Notes under the pieces: generated by a model | Databases searched by the model: none | What the model saw: only the letters and a program-made list of their open reading frames with translations | What the model was told of the DNA's origin: nothing | Made by a program: the position numbers and the translations under genes | In this document: positions 7,124 to 14,304 of the stretch, piece after piece | Layout of the letters: each line of letters opens with the position of its first letter | How positions within the stretch are numbered: position 1 is the first letter of the stretch | Assembly: GCA_049969495.1 (NCBI GenBank) | Contig: JBMFOT010000069.1 | Coordinates: 1 to 16,691 of the forward strand | Source: HRBIN16 sp049969495 | GTDB taxonomy: Bacteria > Armatimonadota > HRBIN16 | Direction of reading: 5' to 3' | Length of the DNA: 16,691 bases

Positions 7124-8062
7124 CTACCGTTCTGTTTGTTTGTCTGATTGTTTGTCTGATGACCCACGAGGAACCGGCTCCTCGCGGGTGATTTGCACTT
7201 TTGCCGTCAGGCGTACAGGAGCCGGTTGTGTCGCAGACTCACCAGGGTTGAGCAAGCGTGTGTTCTGCTCATACTGCGCCTCCATTACCGCCTTTACCAG
7301 CCTGCCGTCGGCGCGGCTGAACCACACCTGTGCTTCACCGCTGACGTCCTGTTTTATCTGCTTGACCATCAGGCTCTCGTCGGTGGTGGGCAAGTCGAAG
7401 ATGTCCGCCTTGAACACTCGACTCCAGCGCATCTTCTGGCTGAAAAGCGAAGATTCCAGACCGTTGACCACTTCATCCCGAACCCATCGCGCTGTGAACT
7501 GCGCCGGTGCATCGTCAGGGAGCGTGGTCATCTTACGAGAGTAGCTCCACTCCTGGTCGGCGGAGAGAGGTTCTTTGGGAAACACCAGCTGAAGCACCAA
7601 CAACGGCAGCTGGCTGACCTCTATGCCCGGAAGGGGGATGTTGAAAGGCATCGCGCCGCCTCCCTTGCGCTCTACTACCTCGCCCTGTGGAGTAGCCACA
7701 ATCACCAGGTCGCTCACGCTGGAGCGCAGGCGGTCTACCGGCAAAGGCAACGCCTGTCCGTCCATCTCCGCTTTGAACGTCTCTACATCGATGCCCAGCT
7801 CCGCATTGCCGTCGGAACGTACCCGACGCACCTTCAGCACCACCGTCATATCCATTACGACCTTTTCCACAGGCAAGCCACCAAACAGTGGCAATGTGCC
7901 TGTCATCTGCGCGTTTACCCGATACTTTGCCTGGGTATTCGGCTCAAAGCGGTAGCGGAACAGCTGGCTCGTAGCCTGCGCCGGCGCCTGCTGGGCAACC
8001 GCCGTTGTATGCACCAGCAACCCCACAACCGCCCACAGTACGATTCTCAGACAGGTTCGCAT
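7124..8062 (-). CDS. Secreted beta-rich protein, first gene of the apbE operon
   Basis: The 312-residue protein starts at ATG 8062 with AGGAG upstream and a signal peptide ending near HTTAVAQ. The open frame extends further upstream but not with protein-like sequence. The body is a series of beta strands and resembles the next gene in order of segments: an N-terminal F-R-Y-R-F strand, a V-D-M-T-V-V-L-K-V strand, a P-QGEVVE segment, a DQEWSY segment and a C-terminal WFSRADGRLVKA segment. It is probably a divergent duplicate of the methionine-rich gene but lacks its methionine enrichment. The C-terminus has a short repeated DKQSDKQ, encoded by a 12-bp tandem repeat at 7138-7160. No enzymatic motif is seen; function unknown. 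Confidence 0.8.
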   Translation of the reverse strand: MRTCLRIVLWAVVGLLVHTTAVAQQAPAQATSQLFRYRFEPNTQAKYRVNAQMTGTLPLFGGLPVEKVVMDMTVVLKVRRVRSDGNAELGIDVETFKAEMDGQALPLPVDRLRSSVSDLVIVATPQGEVVERKGGGAMPFNIPLPGIEVSQLPLLVLQLVFPKEPLSADQEWSYSRKMTTLPDDAPAQFTARWVRDEVVNGLESSLFSQKMRWSRVFKADIFDLPTTDESLMVKQIKQDVSGEAQVWFSRADGRLVKAVMEAQYEQNTRLLNPGESATQPAPVRLTAKVQITREEPVPRGSSDKQSDKQTER

Positions 8063-8168
8063 CCTCTCTCCTGGTGTGTCTGTAACACGAAGTATGGCAG
8101 GATTCGGCAACATCCTTAGCGAAATCTCCTGCCGTCCGTCCACCATACAGACTATACCCACAGGTAAA

Positions 8169-8507
8169 ATGTTACGCCGTCGAAGCGACGATAGCCTGAT
8201 GCAAGAAGTATATGACCTTGTTCGGCAGATTCCTGCCGGCAGGGTGATGTCGTACGGGCAGGTGGGCGACTGGATGGTGCCGCCTCTTTCGGCACGCATC
8301 GTGGGCAGGGTGATGTACCATGCCCCCGACAGCGTACCCTGGTGGCGCGTGGTGGGCAAAGAGGGCGACCTGCTGATTGCTAAACGTGACCCGCGCATGG
8401 CAGACCTGCAGCGCCACCTGCTTCAGCAAGAAGGCGTGCGTTTTCATCGGGATGGACGGGTAGATATGACATCCTGTCGCTGGCAGCCTTTTGAGGAGGA
8501 AGCATGA
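8169..8507 (+). CDS. Alkyltransferase-like (ATL) protein, MGMT-family DNA-binding domain
   Basis: The 112-residue protein is the C-terminal domain of O6-methylguanine-DNA methyltransferases without the N-terminal domain. The helix-turn-helix region (IPAGRVMSYGQVGDW, residues 21-35) and an arginine-containing ARIVGRVM segment are clear. The active-site PCHRV is replaced by PWWRV (residues 57-61), so the alkyl-accepting cysteine is missing. Such ATL proteins bind O6-alkylguanine, flip it out and recruit nucleotide excision repair. I chose ATG 8169; ATG 8199 is the alternative, and both have weak ribosome binding sites. The stop overlaps the next start (ATGA), so the two genes are translationally coupled. 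It is divergent from the secreted-protein operon, with about 106 bp between them. Confidence 0.88.
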   Translation: MLRRRSDDSLMQEVYDLVRQIPAGRVMSYGQVGDWMVPPLSARIVGRVMYHAPDSVPWWRVVGKEGDLLIAKRDPRMADLQRHLLQQEGVRFHRDGRVDMTSCRWQPFEEEA

Positions 8508-9499
8508 GCAAAAGTGTGAGATTGTGGCTGGGTATTAATGGCGCATTTATTACCCGCCGCTGGGAAGAACCCGAAAACTGGATGCGCCTGACGCGCGAAT
8601 GCGGTTATCGGGTGCATTCGTTTTGTGCGGATGTGTTAGACCCCTTCTTCTCCGGCAACAAAGAGTATCAGCGGGAAACCGCCCGCGCGACTCGCGAGGC
8701 GGCCCAACGATACGGCGTGTTCATCAATGACATCTATACGGGCGTTGCCACGCACCGATTTCACGGCTTAAGTCACTCCGACCCACGCGTGCGCCAGCGC
8801 ATGAAGGAGTGGATTATCGAGTGCGCCGACATCGCCAGTGCGATGGGCGTGGACGCCATCGGGGGACATTGGGACGCCTTCTCGGTGGAGGTACTGTCTG
8901 ACCCTGCCCGCCATGAGGAAGCGTTACGTCGCCAGCACACCATCTTCCGCGACCTCGCCGAAGCGCTGGCACACAAAGGCGTGCGTGCGCTGTATCAGGA
9001 ACAGATGTACATCCCCAGCGAGTCGCCGTGGACGCTGGCGGAGGCGGAACGGTTTCTGGTAGAAGTGAACCGCGAACGCAAGGGTATACCTGTGTACCTT
9101 ACACTGGACGTGGGGCACTGCGCGGGGATGCACTACGGCTTAAGCGGCGCCGACCTGGACTACACCGAATGGATACGGCGGTTCGGCACAGCGGCGGAGG
9201 TCATTCATCTCCAGCAGACCACACCAGATGCCAGCGCGCACTGGCCCTTCACCCCTGAATACAACGCGAAGGGGCATATCGAGATACCGAAGGTGCTAGA
9301 CGCCATTGCGGAGAGCCTGTACCGGCGCGACCAACAGCCCTGGGCGGAGTGGCTGCCTCTGCCGCAGAACATCTACCTGATTTGCGAAATCATCCCCGGT
9401 TCCACCAAACGCGAGGACGTGATACTGGACGAGCTGAAGCGTAACGCCGACTACCTGCGCCAGTGGATACCCGAGGAAGGGCTGTTGGTAACGGCTTAG
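8504..9499 (+). CDS. Sugar phosphate isomerase/epimerase-like TIM barrel
   Basis: The 331-residue protein matches the xylose-isomerase-like TIM-barrel superfamily, which includes sugar isomerases, epimerases and AP endonuclease IV. Likely divalent-metal ligands are E166 (LYQEQMYIP), D202/H205 (LTLDVGHCAG), H235 (EVIHLQQT) and E295 (LICEIIPG). The substrate is unknown. GAGGAGG lies just before ATG 8504, within the end of the ATL gene, and the two frames overlap by 4 bp. It has no signal peptide, in contrast to the isomerase at 14449. Endonuclease IV activity would suit a DNA-repair neighbour, but the motifs look more like the sugar isomerase branch. Confidence 0.85.
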   Translation: MSKSVRLWLGINGAFITRRWEEPENWMRLTRECGYRVHSFCADVLDPFFSGNKEYQRETARATREAAQRYGVFINDIYTGVATHRFHGLSHSDPRVRQRMKEWIIECADIASAMGVDAIGGHWDAFSVEVLSDPARHEEALRRQHTIFRDLAEALAHKGVRALYQEQMYIPSESPWTLAEAERFLVEVNRERKGIPVYLTLDVGHCAGMHYGLSGADLDYTEWIRRFGTAAEVIHLQQTTPDASAHWPFTPEYNAKGHIEIPKVLDAIAESLYRRDQQPWAEWLPLPQNIYLICEIIPGSTKREDVILDELKRNADYLRQWIPEEGLLVTA

Positions 9500-9584
9500 G
9501 GCATTCTGCATTGAACAACCTGCTCGACGAATCAGTACGATATACGGTATTCGTAAGATTTTTTGAAAGAATCTCGCAATATGG

Positions 9585-9613
9585 TTGATTTTTGCGCCCA
9601 AGTCTGCTACAAT
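9585..9613 (+). promoter_or_regulatory. Strong sigma-70 promoter of the 69-aa protein gene
   Basis: TTGATT at 9585-9590 and TACAAT at 9608-9613 are separated by exactly 17 nt. Predicted transcription begins near 9620, leaving a leader of about 155 nt before the start codon. The 85 bp between the upstream stop and this promoter show nothing else recognisable. Confidence 0.75.
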
Positions 9614-9619
9614 AAGAAC

Positions 9620-9775
9620 CGATTAGCAGAAGGCTCCGGGCTTTCTCTGTCTGGTTGTATTCCGGTTCGCTGAGAGAAGGGGCAACTGCAGACGAAACAT
9701 GGGAACAGTCATGCAGCGCGTTCCCAGGTGCTGGTCATGCTGCATCGTAACTGTATTCGAGGGGGGATACCAGCA
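9620..9775 (+). promoter_or_regulatory. Structured 5' leader RNA
   Basis: The leader contains two good stem candidates. CTTTCTCT (9641-9648) pairs with AGAGAAGG (9673-9680) over 8 bp with one G-U, and TGGGAAC (9700-9706) pairs with GTTCCCA (9720-9726) over 7 bp with a 13-nt loop. No credible reading frame lies within it. It matches no riboswitch class I recognise; a CTGAGA is present, but the rest of the TPP motif is absent. Confidence 0.45.
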
Positions 9776-9985
9776 ATGTGGCAGCGACCGGAAAACGACC
9801 AATTCGCGGAAGAGCTCTTCCTTGCGGGAGAGCGTGTTGCTCCAGGCGTGTACAGACAGGTGGGCAGTGACCGGGTGATACGATTGGAGAAAGAAGACAT
9901 TCTGCCTGCGAGCTGTGACGGACATGTCGCTTGCTATGTGCGCATCCAGAACTTGTGGTCGCAGATTCAGGCGATGCAGACGTAA
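9776..9985 (+). CDS. Small 69-residue protein of unknown function
   Basis: ATG 9776 follows GGGGGGA at a spacing of 8 nt and encodes 69 residues. It reads as a compact, acidic-to-neutral small domain: PENDQFAEELFLAGERVAPG, then a strand-like GVYRQVGSDRVIRLEKED, then ILPASCDGHVACYVRIQ and a short C-terminal helix. The order GxYRxVGSxRxIxLExEDxLP...DGHVAxYxR looks like a real conserved small protein with a beta hairpin, but I do not recognise a named family. Two cysteines (in SCDGHVAC) are six residues apart. The gene is autonomous: its own consensus promoter, a long structured leader and an intrinsic terminator 20 nt after the stop. No signal peptide or membrane segment is seen, so it is probably cytoplasmic. 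Confidence 0.75.
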   Translation: MWQRPENDQFAEELFLAGERVAPGVYRQVGSDRVIRLEKEDILPASCDGHVACYVRIQNLWSQIQAMQT

Positions 9986-10004
9986 AGGAGGGTAACAGGT
10001 AGTG

Positions 10005-10037
10005 GAGCCGACGCCGAAGAACGCCGTCGGCTCTTTT
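10005..10037 (+). terminator. Intrinsic terminator of the 69-aa protein gene
   Basis: GAGCCGACG (10005-10013) and CGTCGGCTC (10025-10033) form a perfect 9-bp stem with an 11-nt loop, followed by TTTTG. It lies between this gene and the convergent accA. Confidence 0.85.
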
Positions 10038-10039
10038 GC

Positions 10040-11002
10040 TTATTCTGCGGCGATGTGCCACATCCCCAGATTGCGATATCGCTCGTAGCGGCTCTCGCGC
10101 AATTTACTGGCAGACAGCTTTTGCAGCGGGGGCAAATGCCTCAGCAATGCCTCTTTCACCGTCTGCGCCGCCGCCAGAGGGTCGCGGTGCGCGCCCCCAA
10201 GCGGCTCCTCGATCACCTCGTCCACCACGCCGAAGCGTAGAGCATCATGAGCGGTCAGTTTCAACGCCTCTGCCGCTTCAGGGGCACGCTTTGGGTCACG
10301 CCACAGAATCGCCGCACACCCTTCGGGCGGGATCACCGAGTAGATGGCGTACTCCAGCATCAACACACGGTCGGCGACCGCGATACCCAGCGCGCCGCCA
10401 CTGCCTCCCTCCCCGATCACGACAGAAACAATGGGCACTCTCAGCAGAACCATCTCGCGCAGGTTGCGTGCGATAGCTTCACTGATGCCCCGGCTCTCCG
10501 ATTCCACGCCAGGGTCGGCAGCGGGGGTATCTACGAAGGTAATCACCGGTCGCCCGAACTTCTCCGCCAGATGCATCAGCCGCAGCGCTTTGCGATAACC
10601 CTCCGGCTTCGCCATGCCGAAGTTGCGCCGCTGGCGCTCCTTCAGGTCACGCCCTTTCTGCTGACCGATAACCATCACCGGCTTCTCGTTCAGCCACGCC
10701 ATGCCCCCAACGACGGCTCCGTCATCACCGAACTGTCTGTCGCCGTGCAGTTCGATGAAGTCATCGAAAATCACACGGATATAGTCCAGCGTGTATGGAC
10801 GCTGTGGGTGACGTGCCAGAAGGGTACGGTCCCAGGGCGTCAGGTTGCGGAAAATTTCGCGTAACAGCCGTTCGCGGTCCCGTTCCAGCGCGGCGATCTC
10901 CTCGCTCTTGTCGATACCCTGTTCCGCCGTGATACGCTTCAACGCCTCGATGTTGGCATCCAGTTCCGCAATCGGCTTTTCGAAATCCAGAATAGTTCGC
11001 AC
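10040..11002 (-). CDS. accA: Acetyl-CoA carboxylase carboxyltransferase subunit alpha
   Basis: AccA and AccD form the carboxyltransferase that moves carboxyl from carboxybiotin to acetyl-CoA, giving malonyl-CoA for fatty-acid synthesis. The 320-residue protein has the family's N-terminal helical region (LDFEKPIAELDANIEALK), the HPQRPYTLDYI segment, GQQKGRDLKERQRRNFGM and the carboxyltransferase core GEGGSGGALGIAV...YSVIPPEGCAAILW. The start is GTG 11002, 5 nt after the accD stop, so the two are co-transcribed and probably coupled. One conserved loop departs from the usual TPGAYPG...EERGQ: here it reads TPAADPGVESESRGI. The assignment is certain despite this. Confidence 0.97.
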   Translation of the reverse strand: MRTILDFEKPIAELDANIEALKRITAEQGIDKSEEIAALERDRERLLREIFRNLTPWDRTLLARHPQRPYTLDYIRVIFDDFIELHGDRQFGDDGAVVGGMAWLNEKPVMVIGQQKGRDLKERQRRNFGMAKPEGYRKALRLMHLAEKFGRPVITFVDTPAADPGVESESRGISEAIARNLREMVLLRVPIVSVVIGEGGSGGALGIAVADRVLMLEYAIYSVIPPEGCAAILWRDPKRAPEAAEALKLTAHDALRFGVVDEVIEEPLGGAHRDPLAAAQTVKEALLRHLPPLQKLSASKLRESRYERYRNLGMWHIAAE

Positions 11003-11007
11003 CTCGT

Positions 11008-11841
11008 CTATCCCCCCGTAAAAAAACGGAGAACTCGCTGAAGAGTGTGTTTCAGTTCCTTACGCGGCACCACAATGTCCACCATCCCGTGCTCCAGCTG
11101 GAACTCAGCGGTCTGGAAATTGGGTGGAGGTTTTACCACCTGAGCCTGCTGTGCCACGCGCTGCCCGGCGAAGCCGATGAGCGCACCCGGCTCGGCAATC
11201 ACCACATCGCCCACCGAGGCATAACTGGCAAGCACCCCCGCCATCGTCGGGTCGGTAAGCACGCTGATATAAGGTACCCCTGCCTCATGCAGCTTCGCAG
11301 CAGCGGCACAGGTCTTCGCCATCTGCATCAGCGAGAGCAGACCTTCCTGCATCCGCGCTCCACCCGAGCACGAGCAGATAACTATCGGCAGGCGCTGCTC
11401 TAACGCATACTCCATCGCTCGCGCTACCTTCTCGCCCACCGCGCTGCCCATACTGCCCCCCATGAAGGCGAAGTCCGCCACCGCCAGCACAATCGGAATG
11501 CCCGACAGGGCGCAGGTTCCGCTCACCACCGCCTCCGGCAATCCGGAATTCACCCTGCCCTTGCTCAATTTATCCGCGTATTCAGGAAAGCCCAGCGGGT
11601 CGGCGGAAACCACCTCCGCATCTCGCTCCACGAAGGTCGCCGGGTCTGCCAGCAACTCGATGCGCTCGCGTGCGGAGAGTCGATGGTGGTGTCCGCAACG
11701 CGGACACACCTTCAGGTTCCTCTCAAAATCACGGGCGAACAGAATCTGCCGACACCCGTTACATTTGACCCACGCATCGTTCATCTCATCTATCGCCAAC
11801 CCTTCGGTACGGCTTCGCCTTACGAACCATCCCCTTTGCAT
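11008..11841 (-). CDS. accD: Acetyl-CoA carboxylase carboxyltransferase subunit beta
   Basis: The 277-residue protein carries the N-terminal four-cysteine zinc ribbon typical of AccD (C27, C30, C46, C49 in CNGC...CPRC) and the carboxyltransferase signature FMGGSMGSAVGEK and CSCSGGARMQEG. It partners with AccA encoded immediately downstream. ATG 11841 has GGGAGGA upstream with about 9 nt spacing. It is divergent from pheA with an 89-bp gap in which I see no convincing -35/-10 pair. Length and motifs are normal for the family. Confidence 0.97.
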   Translation of the reverse strand: MQRGWFVRRSRTEGLAIDEMNDAWVKCNGCRQILFARDFERNLKVCPRCGHHHRLSARERIELLADPATFVERDAEVVSADPLGFPEYADKLSKGRVNSGLPEAVVSGTCALSGIPIVLAVADFAFMGGSMGSAVGEKVARAMEYALEQRLPIVICSCSGGARMQEGLLSLMQMAKTCAAAAKLHEAGVPYISVLTDPTMAGVLASYASVGDVVIAEPGALIGFAGQRVAQQAQVVKPPPNFQTAEFQLEHGMVDIVVPRKELKHTLQRVLRFFTGG

Positions 11842-11930
11842 TCCGCTCGTTCCTCCCGTACAGGCAGGATTAACCCCACCTCAAGCCGAAATCTGCCCCA
11901 ACAAGGTATGCGCGCAGGGGTGATGCGTCT

Positions 11931-12992
11931 GTGACCTTACACGACCTCCGTAAAGAGATTGACCAGATAGACGAACAAATCCTGCACCTGCTGAACCGAC
12001 GAGCGGAACTAGCACAGCAGATTGGCAAGATGAAGGTGCGCTCGCGAACGCAGTTCTTCACGCCCGAGCGAGAACAGCAGATATATCGACGCCTGGCACA
12101 TCTGAACAAGGGACCGCTCTCCAATGAGCAGCTGCGGGCGATATTCCGGGAGATTATCTCCGCGGCGCGCGCTTTGGAGAAGCCGCTGGTCATCGCCTAT
12201 TGGGGGCCACCGGGCACTTTCAGCCACCAGGCGGGGGTGGCCAAGTTCGGCACCAGCAGTGAGTTCGTGCCGGTAGATTCGATACAGGACGTATTCCATG
12301 AGGTCGAGCGTTCCAGCGCAGATTACGGGGTCGTTCCGGTAGAGAACTCCACCGCAGGCGTCATTCCCGAAACATTAGACCAGTTTATGCACACCAACCT
12401 GAAAATCTGTTCAGAGCTCTACGTGCCGATTACCTATTACCTGGTGTCGTGGACCACCCTGGAAAACGTCAAGCGCGTGTACACAGGCGCACAACCTCGT
12501 GAGCAGTGCAAGCAGTGGCTGCGTCAACATCTGCCCGGTATAGAGATTGTGGAGGTCTCCACCACTGCCCGCGCGGCGGAAATGGCAAAAGAGGACCCTG
12601 AATCCGCCGCCGTCACCAACGCACTGGCAGCGCAGATGTATGATGTGCCCATTATCTGCGAGCACATCGAGGACAACCCGCACAACCGTACGCGCTTCCT
12701 CGTGATTGGCTACAACGAGCCGGAACCGACCGGCAAGGACAAAACCTCGCTGATGTTCTCGGTGCATAACCGTCCGGGCGCGCTCTTTCGCGCAATGGCG
12801 GCATTCGAAATGTACAACGTGAATATGACCATGATTGAGAGCCGTCCCACCAAACTGGTGCCGGGCGAATACATCTTTTACGTAGACGTGCAGGGGCATA
12901 TCAAAGACGCTCCTGTCGCCAAGGCGCTGGCAGCGCTACGGGAAAGAAGCCTTTTCGTGACCGTTCTCGGCTCATATCCTGAAGCGGAGTAA
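11931..12992 (+). CDS. pheA: Bifunctional chorismate mutase/prephenate dehydratase (P-protein)
   Basis: This enzyme converts chorismate to prephenate and then to phenylpyruvate in phenylalanine synthesis. The 353-residue protein has an AroQ-type chorismate mutase helix bundle (residues 1-85, LRKEIDQIDEQILHLLNRRAEL and TPEREQQIY). The prephenate dehydratase domain follows (about 88-270) with GPPGTFS, VPVENSTAGV and the catalytic T254-R255-F256. A C-terminal ACT domain has GALFRAM and E303-S-R-P, the phenylalanine-binding motif, so feedback inhibition is expected. GTG 11931 is chosen because AGGGGTG precedes it by 8 nt and it starts at the first chorismate-mutase helix. No leader peptide or attenuator was recognised upstream. 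Confidence 0.96.
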   Translation: MTLHDLRKEIDQIDEQILHLLNRRAELAQQIGKMKVRSRTQFFTPEREQQIYRRLAHLNKGPLSNEQLRAIFREIISAARALEKPLVIAYWGPPGTFSHQAGVAKFGTSSEFVPVDSIQDVFHEVERSSADYGVVPVENSTAGVIPETLDQFMHTNLKICSELYVPITYYLVSWTTLENVKRVYTGAQPREQCKQWLRQHLPGIEIVEVSTTARAAEMAKEDPESAAVTNALAAQMYDVPIICEHIEDNPHNRTRFLVIGYNEPEPTGKDKTSLMFSVHNRPGALFRAMAAFEMYNVNMTMIESRPTKLVPGEYIFYVDVQGHIKDAPVAKALAALRERSLFVTVLGSYPEAE

Positions 12993-13039
12993 AACAAGAT
13001 ACGGTTTTTTCGAGCTGTAAAGTGCAAAAAGCAGGATTC

Positions 13040-13055
13040 TGGCACGATTCTTGCA
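13040..13055 (+). promoter_or_regulatory. Consensus sigma-54 (RpoN) -24/-12 promoter
   Basis: The sequence TGGCACGATTCTTGCA matches the published sigma-54 consensus TGGCACG-N4-TTGC-A/T at every defined position. The GG (13041-13042) and GC (13053-13054) are 12 nt apart, as required. Predicted transcription starts near 13066 and runs into the cold-shock protein gene about 110 nt downstream. No enhancer-binding-protein site was identified. Confidence 0.75.
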
Positions 13056-13065
13056 GTATCTACTG

Positions 13066-13175
13066 GGTAGAAGTGATGCGGTAAAGCCGCAGGTTTTGCC
13101 CGTGTTCGCCGCCCGCGCCGTACTAGGTTGGGGAAGCGTAGCACCGGGCGAGGTACGAAACAGGAGGAAGTTGCA
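13066..13175 (+). promoter_or_regulatory. Structured leader of the cold-shock protein gene
   Basis: The leader of about 110 nt has a small hairpin (TGCGG and CCGCA arms near 13077-13091). A longer-range pairing of CGCCCG (13110-13115) with CGGGCG (13145-13150) is also possible. Long structured leaders that change shape with temperature are known for enterobacterial cspA; whether this one does so is inference. Confidence 0.35.
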
Positions 13176-13379
13176 ATGCAAACCGGCACCGTAAAGTGGT
13201 TTAATGACGCCAAGGGCTACGGCTTCATTAAGCCCGATGACAGTGACAAGGACGTGTTCGTGCACTACACGGCGATCCAGATGCGCGGGCACAAAACCCT
13301 CACCGAAGGGCAGCGCGTGCAGTTCGAGATCGTAGAAGGCGCGAAAGGTCCGCAAGCCGCAAACGTCATCGCACTGTAA
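13176..13379 (+). CDS. Cold-shock domain protein (CspA family)
   Basis: This 67-residue single-domain protein binds single-stranded RNA/DNA as an RNA chaperone. It has the RNP1 motif KGYGFI (residues 13-18) and an RNP2 motif VFVHY (27-31), the conserved N-terminal GTVKWFNDAKGYGFI and the C-terminal GPQAANV. Length is normal. ATG 13176 has AGGAGG 8 nt upstream. It is monocistronic, with a sigma-54-type promoter upstream and a strong hairpin terminator downstream. Despite the name, many family members are constitutive or respond to growth phase or stress, and the promoter type suggests a specific activator-dependent signal. Confidence 0.97.
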   Translation: MQTGTVKWFNDAKGYGFIKPDDSDKDVFVHYTAIQMRGHKTLTEGQRVQFEIVEGAKGPQAANVIAL

Positions 13380-13401
13380 GGCGGCTCTTATCTCTGAAAA
13401 C

Positions 13402-13430
13402 AAAGCGCCGGCTTGCCCAGCCGGCGCTTT
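13402..13430. terminator. Bidirectional intrinsic terminator
   Basis: A perfect 12-bp stem (AAAGCGCCGGCT with AGCCGGCGCTTT) with a 5-nt loop lies between the convergent cold-shock and prepilin-like genes. The minus-strand side is followed by TTTGTTTT and is the stronger terminator; on the plus strand the T-run is only TTT. Confidence 0.85.
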
Positions 13431-13458
13431 ATCGCTACTTAGCGACCTCAAACCATCC

Positions 13459-14241
13459 TTACGGTGCTCCCTGTGTGCACCAGCCCCATTGATCCTGCTT
13501 CGCGAAGCCCCAGATCTCGTCGCGGCAAACGGTCGGACCAGGTGCCTGGTTGCACCAGCGGGTGTAGGCACCAGAGGTAACACAGTACTGCTTCAGCGCA
13601 GCGCCGTTGACGTTAATGCCTGTACAACCTGACAGCTTCGCCGTGAAGGTCTTGGCGTGACCATCTGCGTAGCAGGCGTTCACGATGTCGTTATGGCGAG
13701 CTTGCACCGGCGAGTCGAACAGGTTCCATGCGCAGGCGTTCTGCTGGGCGGCGAGGTTGCCATCTGAAGCAACGGCGGTCTCCGTCGGGTACTCTATGGA
13801 GGCAACAGCCACCCCGATATTGGTCAGAGCGTAGTTGAAGTTGTAGCTCGCCCAGGTGAAGCCGCCGCACTCTCCACCGGGTAGCCCGATGTTTCTGAAC
13901 GCATCGTCGATATTCATCGCCTTCGGCTCCGATGGACACTGATAGATTTGACGGTTTTTCACGTATGGCTCGACCGCCGCTAAAAACGTGAACGCGCATG
14001 GCTGTGCCTGGCTGTTGACTGACAGGTAGTAGCTGAGGGGGAACCGTTCGTCGTAGTCCTGCACATACATCATGCTGGCGGTTCCCATCTGTTTCATGTT
14101 GCTGAGGCAGCTGGTCTGTCGTGCCTTTTCCCGCGCCCTGGCGAACACAGGGAACAGAATGGCAGCCAGTATCGCGATTATCGCGATAACCACCAGCAAC
14201 TCAATCAGAGTAAACGCCCAACGTTTGCCTTGGTATTTCAT
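13459..14241 (-). CDS. Prepilin-type N-terminal domain protein with H-X9-DG motif (DUF1559-like)
   Basis: The 260-residue protein begins with a type IV-pilin/type II-secretion style leader (MKYQGKRWA, then FTLIELLVVIAIIAILAAILFP), with glutamate at mature position 5. It continues with FARAREKARQTSCLSNMKQ and a C-terminal H183-x9-DG (HNDIVNACYADGH). These major-pilin-like proteins are numerous in Armatimonadota and Planctomycetota and are thought to be exported pseudopilins or surface proteins of unknown role. The residue before the predicted cleavage site is Ala rather than the usual Gly. ATG 14241 has AAGGAGGT 6 nt upstream; the longer open frame upstream is not protein-like and runs against the divergent gene. 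It is monocistronic with a consensus promoter and a terminator. Confidence 0.93.
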   Translation of the reverse strand: MKYQGKRWAFTLIELLVVIAIIAILAAILFPVFARAREKARQTSCLSNMKQMGTASMMYVQDYDERFPLSYYLSVNSQAQPCAFTFLAAVEPYVKNRQIYQCPSEPKAMNIDDAFRNIGLPGGECGGFTWASYNFNYALTNIGVAVASIEYPTETAVASDGNLAAQQNACAWNLFDSPVQARHNDIVNACYADGHAKTFTAKLSGCTGINVNGAALKQYCVTSGAYTRWCNQAPGPTVCRDEIWGFAKQDQWGWCTQGAP

Positions 14242-14304
14242 TTCGTTACCTCCTTCGGCGGTGGTGGTAAGAAAAGTGTCTATTTTATACGCTTCACCAC
14301 CACT

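Noticed and set aside
9661..9690. CTGAGA in the leader of the 69-aa gene as part of a TPP riboswitch
   Set aside because: The second conserved half of the TPP motif is absent and the pairing partners do not fit.
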